Of a stretch of DNA of 64,000 nt, positions 34,602-45,224 are shown in pieces. The position numbers were made by a program, and so were the translations under genes. Source of the DNA: Rhodeus uyekii (taxonomy: Eukaryota; Chordata; Actinopteri; Cypriniformes; Acheilognathidae); assembly GCA_037043235.1 (NCBI GenBank), contig JAWRVZ010000212.1, positions 620,001 to 684,000 of the forward strand, read 5' to 3'. The first letter of the stretch is position 1. Every line of letters starts with the position of its first letter. The notes below the pieces were generated by a model, which was given only the letters and a program-made list of their open reading frames with translations, searched no databases and was not told where the DNA came from.

Positions 34602-34748
34602 AGAGAAGAGGAGTTCAGAAAGAGAGAACAACAATGTAAAAGAGACATTTAAGACATAGAGGATCTAAAGAGAAAGATGCGAGAGGAGATGAAGAGAGAA
34701 CGAGAGGAATGGGAGACACAGAAACAACAGGAAAGACAAAGTGAATAA
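34602..34748 (+). pseudogene. In-frame remainder of gene C coiled-coil tail beyond stop codons
   Basis: The same frame continues REEEFRKREQQCKRDI, a second TAA at about 34650, then DIEDLKRKMREEMKREREEW and a final TAA at 34746-34748. It matches gene D tail segments (RDIEDIEDQKRKIREEMKRE), so two nonsense changes truncated a once longer tail. Confidence 0.7.
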
Positions 34749-35604
34749 GAAGAGAAAGTCTTATGTCTTTGTATTCATAACCCCGGTTAAGACCGGTGTC
34801 ACAATTATGTTGAGTTAGTTCCTGTTTTCACAGACTTTTAGTTTGTATTCATTACTTCCTGTTTTCCTTTGTTCTTTTTTCCTGTCACTCGTTTGTTGTC
34901 ATGGTAATTAATTTTATCAGCACCGGTGTTAATCATTATTTCATTCAACACAAGCTTCAAGTCTGTGGTGGCAAAATATTTTATCAATTCTGAACAATAG
35001 ACAAAAATCCCAATTGTCTTTATAAAGGTTTATTTTCTTGCAAAAAAGGTCAACAGTCATACAGACATCTGAAGTTTCTCTGCAGAGTGAGAATAAGGGA
35101 GGGCTGCTCCAGCATTTATATCTCTAACCCTCAAGGGTAAAGGCTCATACAACAATTTTCCATCCATTCTTTTGAAATACATTAATTTCCATTCCATTAT
35201 CACATGTATACTCTTCATCTCTGATTCTCAAATAAATAATCACTCTCTTAAATTTGTGAACGAAGAATGTTTAGGCTGTTTTTGTAGGCTGCCCTCTTTT
35301 CATCCCGCTTTTCCCCCCATGCTAGGCCATCCCAGAGATCAACTGGAAGAAAGGAACAGAATATACACAAATGTCTGTGTCCTATTTATCTCCTAATCCA
35401 ACCATCCCCAATTGTATATGTGCAAAGTGTGTGTGTGTGTGTGTGTGTGTGTGCATGTCTCCATGTATATTTGCCTCACTATTATTCTTTAGTGATGATA
35501 GAGTAATTTGATTTGCTTATATTTAATATGGTAAAACACTATTTTAATGTCTTGTAACCCTGTTGTGCTTTGTCTGTAAATGCTCCTCTCTCTATGCTTT
35601 AAAT
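34749..35604 (+). other. Repeat-rich 3' flank of gene C
   Basis: LTR-like sequence at about 34795-34960 and a second LTR-like repeat starting TGTGGTGGCAAAAT at 34964, related to the one at 46687. (GT)n at 35427-35453. No gene. Confidence 0.5.
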
Positions 35605-35844
35605 CAGGGTTTCTCAACCTTTTGCCTATTGCGACCCACTTTTTTTTGTATGACAGTCCTACGACCCACTAAGGCTAGAAATAAATAAATAAAAATAGTA
35701 AATAATAAGTAATGAAAAATAATGAAATAATTTGTTAGACCTATACTGTGTGTGCTCATAATTAATTTCATAAAACACTTTTTCAAAAATTAGGCAGACT
35801 ATGAAACGAACTGATTTATTTATTTTCACTCACGTTCACACACG

Positions 35845-36297
35845 TTAATGTGACATTTGAGACTGCCGCTCTGAAACGATGATATCCAGACGCGGTGGAA
35901 TTGGGGAAAGGGCCACTCGTAGTGTCGCACTCAAACTAGAAGTTGTCAGTCTATTCCTGCCTTTTGTTTTCGTTGCAGTCACCGTCGAAAATCCCGACTC
36001 GCAAAGATAGGTAGTGCTAAATGGCAGAAGAAACTTCGTTGCACAACCTGAAGCTGTCGTGAGCGACACAATACTGCTTTGCTGTCTTTTAAGTACATCG
36101 CGCTTTCGCACAAAGTAATCCACAGGTTTACCGACACATGTTGGATGTTTAGTCTGAAGGTGACGTTCAAGTTTTGATGGCTTCATGGACTCCTTTGCTA
36201 AGACCTCACCACACTCAACGCATTGTGGTTTTTCGTCCGACGTAGTAAATCCATATTTAATATACAGTGAGCCCTCGCTACTTCGCGGTTCGACCAT
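35845..36297 (-). CDS. hAT transposase deletion derivative: BED zinc finger joined to dimerisation tail
   Basis: 150 codons. N-terminal BED-type zinc finger: PQCVECGEVLAKESMKPSKL with the H..H pair at ERHLQTKHP. After residue 90 it jumps to the C-terminal hAT dimerisation region (YLCESGFSTVTATKTKGRNR). The catalytic RNase-H-like DDE core is missing. It could encode a DNA-binding, dimerising peptide without transposase activity (inference); more likely a non-autonomous passenger. Confidence 0.7.
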   Translation of the reverse strand: MVEPRSSEGSLYIKYGFTTSDEKPQCVECGEVLAKESMKPSKLERHLQTKHPTCVGKPVDYFVRKRDVLKRQQSSIVSLTTASGCATKFLLPFSTTYLCESGFSTVTATKTKGRNRLTTSSLSATLRVALSPIPPRLDIIVSERQSQMSH

Positions 36298-36582
36298 CGC
36301 GGATTCACGACTTCGCAGACTTTTTTCATTACGTATGTATATATTGTAAAAGAAATATATCGCAGATTTTCCGGAAATTTCGAAAATAGACGCGATATAT
36401 GAACATTAGAACGGCTTGCCTGGGTGGGCCTGGGCCCCCTCATTTACATGTTCGGCCCCCTCAGATTTTCAATTGTTTAAAATCGCAACTTTGAAAACGG
36501 AATTAAAAGCACATATCGCCCGCTGCACAAAACAATCGCATCGCACCCCCAAAGTCAACATTGGCGCACTGCATCATAACTA

Positions 36583-36633
36583 GTTCTGGCAGAGTGGTTA
36601 AGGCGCTAGACTAGAAATCCATTGGGGTTTATG
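36583..36633 (+). pseudogene. 5' half of a tRNA-Ser(AGA)-like sequence
   Basis: tggcagagtggttaaggcg followed by ctagactagaaatccattgg: the D arm and anticodon arm of vertebrate tRNA-Ser, with anticodon AGA in actAGAaat. The variable arm, T arm and acceptor end are missing. Either a tRNA-half-primed insertion or a SINE head. Confidence 0.55.
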
Positions 36634-36814
36634 CCGATTGTGTTATGCTCGCCCACCACCCCTGTCAACAATCCCGTGCAGTTTTGCCCCTCATTTTAAG
36701 CTGGGCCCCCTCAAAAAAAAAAAAATCTGGCTACTCCCCTGGAGCACAGTAAAACTCTCGCGACCCCCTCTGGAATGTTCCGCGACCCACCGGTTGAGAA
36801 ACAGTGCTTTAAAT

Positions 36815-37548
36815 GATGATGTATATTATGTTACAATGAAATGCATTGTTATTTTTATTATACTCTGTCATAAAAAAGTGTACCAATGCAGGCACCACCA
36901 TAAAATGCATAATAGGAAAGTGACAAAGAACTTTCCTACTTGAAGTTTACAACCCCATGATTGGCCATGCAGCCAAGAGTGGGTGTGTTCAGGTGCGACT
37001 TCAAAAATTACAGATGCCGGGAATCGTTGTTCAGTCTTTCAACGCTCGCTTCGTCCTGCCCAGAGTGCCATTAAGGGATTCTGCTCATCTCTCCTCTTTC
37101 CAGCAAACCATACCTTCAATGATAAATATCTTCAGGCTTCCTGTGGACCAAATAAAGCAAGGAACGAACCATTGACCGACGTCCAGCTCATACCAGATTA
37201 GCCTGACATACATCACAGGACCAAAGAAATGTTGCATTTTACAAGTTTTATTTAATATAAATTAAATTTTGATTAGACATGCATAAGTGCACTTAAATAA
37301 AGCATTTGCTCTAGTCTCAGTTATTCTGTGAGATTACAGGAAAATATTCAATCTGGCTTTTGAAATGTAGTGCAGCTAGGATGAACACTATTCTGTTAAT
37401 ACTGTCAACATCGGATGTGTTAAAGGTTTAAACCTCTTCAGTCAATGCTAAATCAACAGGTTTGGTTCAGAGTTCAGAAACAGTCCAGACTCCCCTTCTT
37501 TCATCATCTTCATCATGTTTGGCACCCTGATCTCAGGCTGGTCTGGGG
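36815..37548 (-). other. guca1 3' flank, nothing else seen
   Basis: AT-rich. A possible polyadenylation signal for the minus-strand guca1 gene is tttatt at 37247-37252 (AATAAA in reverse), about 300 nt after the stop. No other feature. Confidence 0.4.
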
Positions 37549-37670
37549 TCAGTTAGTCTCGCTGTAGATATTACTGACAATATGAGTCAGATCCAAACTC
37601 TGGGTTAGCATAACGGTGAGAACTTCATCCGCCTCGATGCCCTCAATGAACTCATCCAGAGAAAGCTCAC
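37549..37670 (-). CDS. guca1: guca1 exon 4
   Basis: Acceptor gtgtttag. Encodes the second half of EF4 (ELSLDEFIEG) and the C-terminal helix LTQSLDLTHIVSNI, ending at TGA 37549-37551. Confidence 0.88.
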
Positions 37671-40600
37671 CTAAACACATACATTTACATATGTAAATCA
37701 TACGGTTTCATTCACATATTTAAATATCAAATATGTAGGGACAGATTACCGTCTCCATTAACATCAATCTTGTTAAACACCATGTCGGTCAATTCCTCAG
37801 CAGAAATCTCCTGCTCTAATCCGTTAATGGCATGAACGGCCTGGCAGAAAAACCAATTAGACAGAAGTGAGCAGACATTCACTGACACCAGCAGGAGGCG
37901 CTGAAGAGAATCACAACACCACTGAATAAAACACGGCACCTTGAAGATCAGCAGCAGCTCGTCTCGGTCGATGCATCCGCTGCCGTCCATGTCGAAAAGT
38001 TTGAAGTACCAGCGCAGCTTCTGCTGAACGCCGCCCTTCAGAACCAAACTCAGAGCAGCGACGTACTCCATGAAATCTATAAAGCCGTCCTAAAAACACA
38101 CAATGAACAAAATTGCACCAAATATTGATCAAATCATGATTGTTATGACCCTATGAGCTTCAACAAGACCCATTGATAGTCATTCTTGAGTTATGCAGCA
38201 CGTTTGAGCTTCAGCGGGAACCAATGAGATTCATTCTCATGTTACGCATCACGTTTGAGCTTCAGCGGGAACCAATGAGATTCATTCTCGTGTTACGCAT
38301 CCCGTTTGAGCTTCAGCGGGAACCAATGAGATTCATTCTCGTGTTACGCATCACGTTTGAGTTTCAGCGGGAACCAATGAGATTCATTCTCGTGTTACGC
38401 ATCACGTTTGAGTTTCAGCGAGAACCAATGAGATTCATTCTCGTGTTACGCATCACGTTTGAGCTTCAGCGGGAACCAATGAGATTCATTCTCGTGTTAC
38501 GCATCACGTTTGAGTTTCAGCGGGAACCAATGAGATTCATTCTAGTGTCGCGCATTACGTTTGAGTTTCAGCGAGAACCAATGAGATTCATTCTCGTGTT
38601 ACGCATCACGTTTGAGTTTCAGCGGGAACCAATGAGATTCATTCTCGTGTTACGCATCACGCTTGAGCTTCAGCAGGAACCAATGAGATTCATTCTCGTG
38701 TCATGCATCACGTTTGATCTTCAACAAGAACCAATGAGATTCATTCTCGTGTTACGCATCACGTTTGAGTTTCTGCGGGAACCAATGAGATTCCTTCTCG
38801 TGTTACGCATCACGTTTGATCTTCAACAAGAACCAATGAGATTCATTCTAGTGTTGCGCATTACGTTTGAGTTTCAGCGGGAACCAATGAGATTCATTCT
38901 CGTGTTATGCATCACGTTTGAGTTTCAGCGGGAACCAATGAGATTCATTCTCGTGTTACGCATCACGTTTGAGTTTCAGCGGGAACCAATGAGATTCATT
39001 CTCGTGTTACGCATCACGTTGGAGTTTCAGCGGGAACCAATGAGATTCATTCTAGTGTCGCGCATTACGTTTGAGTTTCAGCGAGAACCAATGAGATTCA
39101 TTCTCGTGTTACGCATCACGTTGGAGTTTCAGCGGGAACCAATGAGATTCCTTCTCGTGTTACGTATCACGTTTGAGCTTCAGCGAGAACCAATGAGATT
39201 CATTCTCGTGTTACGTATCACGTTTGAGCTTCAGCGAGAACCAATGAGGTTAATTCTTGTGTTACACATCATTAATAAGGATTACAACAACATTAATAAC
39301 AACATTAATGAGGATTAATGATTTCTTATTTAATTATTTGACAGGTTTTTGGAAATCTAAGCAAAAATCTGATTTGATCTAAGAGTGTCCAAGCAGTATC
39401 AAGCAGTAATACAAATATTACAGTTTTTCTTAATTGCTTTGGCAAATTTTTTGAAACAGTCCTAACATTCTCCAAACATATCAAAACTGTTTGCTGGAAC
39501 TTCATTTTTTATGAAGTTCCAGCTATTTTATTGCATGTCTCCAAAATGTAGTTACCCAAAAAAATTCATTCAAGCTCCAAAACCTAGTTATCATATCAGT
39601 AATTTGGCCAAGGTCAAAATGTTTAGTTATTTTTTCACCATGACATTCAACCATAGAAATTAAGGTTTAATTTAAAAAAATCTGATATTTGTTGAGAAGA
39701 ATCAATAGTACATAAAAACGCATATAAGCTTTTGTATTTATACAGTACATTTATTTTTGTATGAATGTATTACATGTAAAGTGAAATCTTGCTTTTTCAG
39801 TCCCTGTACATTTCATATTTCTTATGTTACCACAAATACACAAAACTACCAAATAACTACAAAAGAACATCCATGAAAAAATGTATTCTTGGTGGACATC
39901 CTGTTGCTCTTGTTGGTCCGGCCAAAGATTTTCATACTGGTTATTGAATATCGGTTGAATGGTCGATTCAAATTGTATTGCAATTAAAGCTCATTTGCCA
40001 ATTTAGGAGACATTACAAACAACATCAATGTCAGATATTTATGGAATATACATGTACACCAATTTTTCAAAATATAATTATTCATTTTGAATTTGATGAC
40101 TTACAAGATGAAAAATTATTGAGAAGTTGTGAAGAGAATTTTCTCATTTTAATTGAGAATCGACTAAACCGACTCAACAAGCCATGTGCAATTAATTGTT
40201 GTGAAAATTGTACTTACTGTTTGCACACATGTGCCAAAGTATTTACAATTTGCTAAAATCAATAAGAAATTCCAATCTGATGTGAACAAGAAGCGAATTG
40301 TTCGGAGATCTGAACTTATTATTTCTGAAAAAAATATTAAATTTGAGAATTGAGTCAAAGCAATTGAGAAAGACTGTAATCCGTGACGTAGTATCATAGA
40401 CGCTCATGGAAAGTGTTGTGACGTGAATGAAAGCCATGATCAGAAAGTAGAGCAGTCAATGAGGAGTTTACACACTCCTGTTAACCAGATTACTGGCTTT
40501 GATGGGACTTAGTGAAGATCTGTGACCTTGTTCAGTGCTGCTGTTTGATTCGAGTTTACTGTATTGACACAGATCTCATTACCCACAATCCTCATCTGAA

Positions 40601-41060
40601 TCAAAGCAGAAGGGACATGAGGCCATCGCTGATAATGAGTTAATTCAACACTCATGTCTCTATATATCTGTTTTGTTCTGTTTGGGCTCTTGGTACTTTG
40701 AAGAATAAAGGTTATACTTAATAAAATGTCCTAATTTCATGAGAAATGATCATCAATACAACTTCAACTTGAAAACACAATTCAGAAAAAAGGATAATAT
40801 GATATCAACAAAGATAATAACTTTTAGCAGAACAGTAAATAATTAATAGCAGATTATCTTACGTCATTTATGTCGAAGGTCTTGAACATGGTCTCGACGT
40901 ATTCGTTTGAGGACTCGGACAGATTCTTCAGCCCGAAGAACTTCTTGAACTCGTAGAAGGTGAGCTGACCGGACGGACACTCGGTCATGAACTTCCGGTA
41001 CCATTTATGAGAGTGGCAGGCGGTCAGCTCCTGCACAGACATGCCGGGCGAGTTCCCCAT
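37549..41060 (-). CDS. guca1: Guanylate cyclase-activating protein (GCAP), complete 4-exon gene
   Basis: Photoreceptor calcium sensor that activates retinal membrane guanylate cyclase when calcium is low. Exons in coding order: 40863-41060, 37940-38089, 37750-37840, 37549-37670. They sum to 561 nt, 186 residues plus stop; phases 0, 0, 1. Starts MGNS, a myristoylation site; an upstream in-frame ATG at 41132 would mask it, so 41060 is chosen. EF1 is degenerate with the GCAP signature ECPSGQLTFYEF; EF2 DINDDGFIDFME, EF3 DMDGSGCIDRDE and EF4 DVNGDGELSLDE look functional. Ends LDLTHIVSNIYSETN. Length and four-exon layout fit the family; the exact paralogue (guca1a-g) is not resolved. Confidence 0.9.
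37750..37840 (-). CDS. guca1: guca1 exon 3
   Basis: Acceptor ttctgccag, donor gtaatc. 91 nt, ends in phase 1. Encodes AVHAINGLEQEISAEELTDM and the start of EF4. Confidence 0.88.
37940..38089 (-). CDS. guca1: guca1 exon 2
   Basis: Acceptor gtttttag, donor gtgccg. 150 nt, phase 0. Encodes the end of EF2 (DGFIDFMEYVAALSLVLKG) and EF3 (DMDGSGCIDRDELLLI). Confidence 0.88.
38172..39260 (+). repeat. 51-bp minisatellite in guca1 intron 1, about 21 units
   Basis: Unit cgtttgagtttcagcggga + accaatgagattcattctcg + tgttacgcatca (51 bp), with few substitutions between units. Because 51 is a multiple of three, the plus strand stays open for 381 codons, encoding a 17-residue repeat (TFEFQREPMRFILVLRI). 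Each unit contains a CCAAT motif. It lies antisense to guca1. Confidence 0.95.
39421..40376. mobile_element. Tc1/mariner-type non-autonomous element in guca1 intron 1
   Basis: Left end CAGTTTTTCTTAATTGCTTT and right end AAAGCAATTGAGAAAGACTG are inverted repeats flanked by TA on both sides (39419-39420 and 40377-40378). About 956 bp, AT-rich, no transposase. Contains a perfect 13-bp stem / 5-nt T loop hairpin at 39493-39523 (gctggaacttcat / atgaagttccagc). Confidence 0.7.
40377..40862 (-). other. Distal part of guca1 intron 1
   Basis: No repeat end or RNA gene recognised. The exon 1 donor gtaagata is at 40855-40862 on the minus strand. Confidence 0.5.
40863..41060 (-). CDS. guca1: guca1 exon 1
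   Basis: 66 codons from MGNSPGMSVQELTACHSHKW to TFDIND, ending phase 0 at the donor gtaag. Includes the N-myristoylation glycine and the degenerate EF1 (CPSGQLTFYEF). Confidence 0.88.
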
Positions 41061-41582
41061 GATGCTGCTGCAGAACCGGAGCTTCAGGAGAGATTGCACA
41101 TCGGTTACCCACGCCAGCACACACTGAGACACAAGCTCAGCGAGGGACAGAGCGAGTGTGTCCTAAACAATTACCACTGACGTCATTCCCTGGGCTGTTC
41201 TTTTCCGCTCAGGAAAATACCGTGAATTAATGCCTGATTACAGGGAATTCAAGCTGAGTGTGTCATCACGACCCACTGACCCGAGATCATGACCTCTACT
41301 TATCTGTCTGTCTGTCTGTCTGTCTGTATATCAAACAGGACATTTTTGTGAACCAATTCCTAACCTTCTAGGTGGGAAAAAAAATTAACACTCTTCAATG
41401 TATATCTGTATTAGATAAGTTGAAGTGACAAAATTACTAAAAATAAAAAATAAAGGCATTTAGAAATAATTACAAATGTATTTCAAGAACAACAGAAGCA
41501 CACACAATTTCTAGAAATTTAAAATGAAAAATGTAAATGCAAGAATAAAAGCTTTAAAATCAAGCTTTAAATCAAAATACTA
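41061..41582 (-). promoter_or_regulatory. guca1 upstream region, no defined promoter element
   Basis: 5' flank of guca1 on the minus strand. A (TCTG)n tract lies at 41306-41328. I see no clear TATA or photoreceptor (CRX-type) element that I would defend. Confidence 0.3.
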
Positions 41583-42589
41583 CAGTGGAACCCGATTATG
41601 TCGACGGCCTCGGCGGTTGCAAAAAAGCGTTGAGATAACCGTTTAGCGAGATAACCAACAGCCAATATGGCGATTTATCTGATGAAGCGATCGGCATGCT
41701 ATAAAAATGTACATACACTGTAAATGTTTGCTAACAGCAAAAGGCATATGTGCAGCAACTAACAGCAGAGATTGTAACGGATACTTTATGTTTATGTTGG
41801 GAATATACCTTTAAGACGGCGTATGTAGTTCTGTGCGTGCTGTTCTGGTGTGTGTGCGCGCGGGGAGGAGAGTGTGTGTGAGTGAGGAGAGAGATGGCGG
41901 CTCTACCGCTGACTGTTATACAGCATAATCTACTGTTTCTATTTTCCTTCTTTTATTTGTGATGTTTGTCAGAGTGTTTTCTTTTTCTTAGTTTGTGCAT
42001 GCGTTCTTTACATGTTCGTGAAGAGTGTAAAACCCATCTATAAAGCTCGTAATCTGGGCAGTCGTCAACCACTCTGACAGCCAGAGCAAGATTTACCAGT
42101 ATACGATAAAAAACACCTTTGATTCTCGATATAAATCTTTAATTATATTCCCCAACATTGCAAACACAATTTCGCTCACAGCGTAAACACAGTCACAACA
42201 CACATAAACACATTTGCTCATAACACATTTATTTCGCTCTGACACAGTTGTGAAAGTATTGCATTAGCGGTTACTATGGTTTCGCGGCTGCACGGCACTG
42301 CGCCGCAAGAATGAGTGAAGCGTCATTGGAGTGAGCGACCGTACAGACTGTGATGCACGTGCAACGCGAACTAGGTACGATCATTAGTCACAAGATAACC
42401 GATTTGAAGTGGTGAATTTGTCCCTCTTTTGTGCTCGAGATATTAGGGTTAGGCGACATAAAAGAATTGATATAGCCAATAAGAAAATGCTAAGAAAAAC
42501 AGGGAGTTTGGCGGTTCCACTTCAAAAACGTCATAACGATATAACAGGGTTGGCGAGTTAACCAAGGTTGAGATAAGTGGGCTCCACTG
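41583..42589. mobile_element. pogo/mariner-like TIR element, about 1.0 kb, non-autonomous
   Basis: CAGTGGAACCCGATTATGTC at the left; the right end, reverse-complemented, reads CAGTGGAGCCCACTTATCTC. TA dinucleotides flank both ends. Both ends carry the gagataacc-type subterminal motif. No transposase. Confidence 0.7.
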
Positions 42590-43200
42590 TACAACTATAA
42601 TATACAAATAATACTAAAATAACACTGTTTATTAGTTTGTATTTTACAAATCTTTTATTTGAAGTTACAGTAATACCTCGTTTTACGAGTGACTTGGTAT
42701 ACGAGCAAATCGGTGTACGAGCATGGAGGGTCGAATCGGTGTATAAGAAAAATTTTCCCTCACCCACAGGAATTTTTGTGTGGAAAAATGCTAACGCTCA
42801 GCATCGTCACACGCATTTTTACTGGAAATATCCTAAACACAGCCTCTCACACAGTCGCAGTTCCAACCCCTTTATCACCCCTTAACTCGTTCATTCTCTC
42901 AGCTTCGCTCTGTTTGGCTGCATCATTCACCACAGTGATACTTTTATAAGTGATTTACAGAGGTTTTACCTCCTGTTGTTAATATTAATTAATTGTGATC
43001 GCTTTTGTTCACATAGTGAAATATACACATACAGTACTTCTAAGCAGTAACGGTCAGGGTTCATGAATTCATTGTCTCCTAGTTCTGCCTGTGTGTGTGT
43101 ATGTGGTCACTGAGCACCTGAATCTCATATCATCTGCCTATCTCCCCACATTCGTTCGCGGCTCCCGCGCCTTCGTTCGTTAGCGGCTTCCGTGAGTTCG
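42590..43200. other. pogo/Tigger-like left end and nondescript sequence
   Basis: acagtaatacctcgttttac at about 42667 resembles a pogo/Tigger terminal repeat; its partner end was not found. The remainder shows nothing. Confidence 0.4.
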
Positions 43201-43224
43201 TTCGTTCGCTGCTCCCTGTCTCCC

Positions 43225-43445
43225 ATGGATGGATGGGTGGATGGATGGGTTGATGGATGGGTGGGTTGATGGATGGATGGGTGAGTTGATGGATGGATGG
43301 TGAATGGATGGGTTGATGGATGGATGGATGGGTTGATGGATGGATGGATGGGTGAGTTGATGGATGGATGGTGGATGGATGGATGGATGGACTGATTGAT
43401 TGATGGATGGATGGATGGATGGTTGGATGGATGGATAGATAGATA
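43225..43445 (+). repeat. (GGAT)n microsatellite
   Basis: About 220 bp of gatggatg repeats with ggtt and ggtgagtt variants. Confidence 0.95.
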
Positions 43446-43545
43446 TTTTTATATTATTTTTTAGATATTTATAAACACATTTTTATTTTTCTCTGAATCG
43501 CTCCAGATGATTCCCTGGCAAACAAACAGCCCTATATTTACTTAT

Positions 43546-43870
43546 TGTGACGACTTTTCAATTGCCGGTACAGGATCACACTTAGACTGCAGTGATTTAG
43601 GAGTTGTATATGGCTAACAACAACAACAACTCAAACAGCATCAAGTGCAAACAAAACTCAAATAAAGGCTTTTCAGCAGTCTCTTTTGGTGTTGCCACCA
43701 TCGCCCACTTCTCTCTCTCTGGGCCCGGCTTTTATCCCGTCTCTCGAGTCACTGCAAAATGATTACACCTGTTAGATCTTGTTAACGGAGGCGTGTTTCC
43801 TTAACCATTAGCCCTCCCAAGACTCCTCCTCTGCCTGCAACAGCCTCTAGACCACGCCCCGCCTGCCACA
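43546..43870 (-). repeat. 3' LTR of the Gmr1-like element
   Basis: Plus-strand TGTGACGACTTTTC...GCCTGCCACA. It matches the two parts of the 5' LTR almost base for base. Confidence 0.8.
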
Positions 43871-45187
43871 TACCCTCACCACCCGACTCAGGCCGGGGAG
43901 CCATCCGGCCTGCCACCCACTCCCCCCACCTATTTCTGGAGAGGAAGTCAGCCACAGCTATCTGCGCCCCCGGCCTGTGGACCACCTGAAACTTAAATGG
44001 TTGTAAAGCCAAGTACCAATGGGTGATCCGCGCGTTGGTGTCTTTCATGCGGTGGAACCATTGGAGCGGAGCGTGGTCCGAACAGAGGGTGAAAGCGGCC
44101 CAAGAGGTAGTACCGGAGGGTGAGGACCGCCCACTTGATGGCTAAACATTCCCTCTCAATCGTGCTGTACTTCATCTCTCTCATTGAGAGCTTTCGACTA
44201 ATGTACGGGGCGCTCCTCCCCCGCCACACAGTGCAGCCTTTATACAGGTGAAAGCCTGTTGGCACTGCTCCATCCATTGGACCGGATCAAGGGCTCCCTT
44301 TTTAGTGAGATCAGTCAAGGAACTGGTGACATCCGAAAACTTGTGTATGAACTGCCTATAGTAGCCAGCCAGCCCCAAGAACTGTCTCACCTCCTTCTTG
44401 GTCTTGGGACGCAGGCAGCCCGCAACGGCAGCGGTTTTCTCAATTTGGGGCCACACCTGCCCATGACCCAAGTGGAACCCCAGATACCGTACTTCCACCT
44501 GCCCAATTGCACACTTCTTTGGGTTGGCCGTGAGCCCCGCCCCGCGCAACAACCTCAGGACTGCTCTCAGGTGCTGCATATGCTGCTGCCAATCATTACT
44601 ATAGATAATAATATCATCCAAGTAAGCCGCGGCATACGCTTGATGGGGCCGTAAGATGCGGTCCATGAGGCGCTGAAACGTAGCGGGAGCCCCGAACAAC
44701 CCAAATGGAAGCGTGACGAATTGGTGTAAAACAAACGGAGTGGAGAAAGCCGTTTTTTCTCGGGACATTGGCGTTAGGGGGATTTGCCAAACCGCGGTAA
44801 TCCACACAGAATCTGGTCGAGCCATCAGCCTTCGGAACCAAGACTATTGGGCTGGACCAGTCACTCTGGGACTCCTCAACTACCCCCATGTCTAGCATGG
44901 CCTCTAATTGTTCCCAAACTATTTTCTTTTTGTGTTCAGGTAACTGATAGGGTCGGGATCGTACCACCACCCCAGGGGTCTATGTGGTGCTCTATGAGAT
45001 TCGTGCGGCCGGGCAGAGGGGAGAACACATCGGCAAAGTCCTGCTGCAACTGACTCACGTCGGCCAACTGGTCAGACAAGAAGTGTGGCCCACAGGGGAC
45101 CGGAACTACAGATTCGGGTATTATGGTTGGTTCCGACCCCAGCTCGTCCCTCTCTCTCACTGTCGTGGCCAACTGCACTGACCCCAC
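43782..45187 (-). pseudogene. RT and RNase H region of the Gmr1-like element, frameshifted
   Basis: In order: DFADVFSPLPGRTNLIEHHI (RT leader), WSSPIVLVPKADGSTRFCVD, LPFGLFGAPATFQRLMDRIL, AAAYLDDIIIYSND (YLDD catalytic motif), KKEVRQFLGLAGYYRQFI, then RNase H YISRKLSMREMKYSTIEREC and the end FKFQVVHRPGAQIAVADFLS. At least four frame changes between 44970 and 43990. Confidence 0.8.
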
Positions 45188-45224
45188 ATATAAATTTGAC
45201 GTGTCCCCTCCCTAATCGGCCGCA

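Larger units (their letters stand above)
35605..36806 (-). mobile_element. Internally deleted hAT transposon (ZBED-type) with 8-bp TSD
   Basis: Left end CAGGGTTTCTCAACC (35605) and right end GGTTGAGAAACAGTG (to 36806) are inverted repeats. A perfect 8-bp duplication, CTTTAAAT, flanks it (35597-35604 and 36807-36814), diagnostic of hAT. It contains the fused transposase remnant at 35845-36297, a pogo-like terminus at about 36265 and a tRNA-Ser fragment at 36583. The duplication is undecayed, so this insertion is relatively young. Confidence 0.85.

Noticed and set aside
38173..39318. 381-residue plus-strand protein as a real gene
   Set aside because: A 51-bp unit keeps any stop-free frame open automatically; no promoter, splice or family evidence. 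Kept only as a finding.
43225..43445. GGAT repeats as a CRISPR-like or regulatory array
   Set aside because: A pure tetranucleotide microsatellite with no spacers, in a vertebrate genome.
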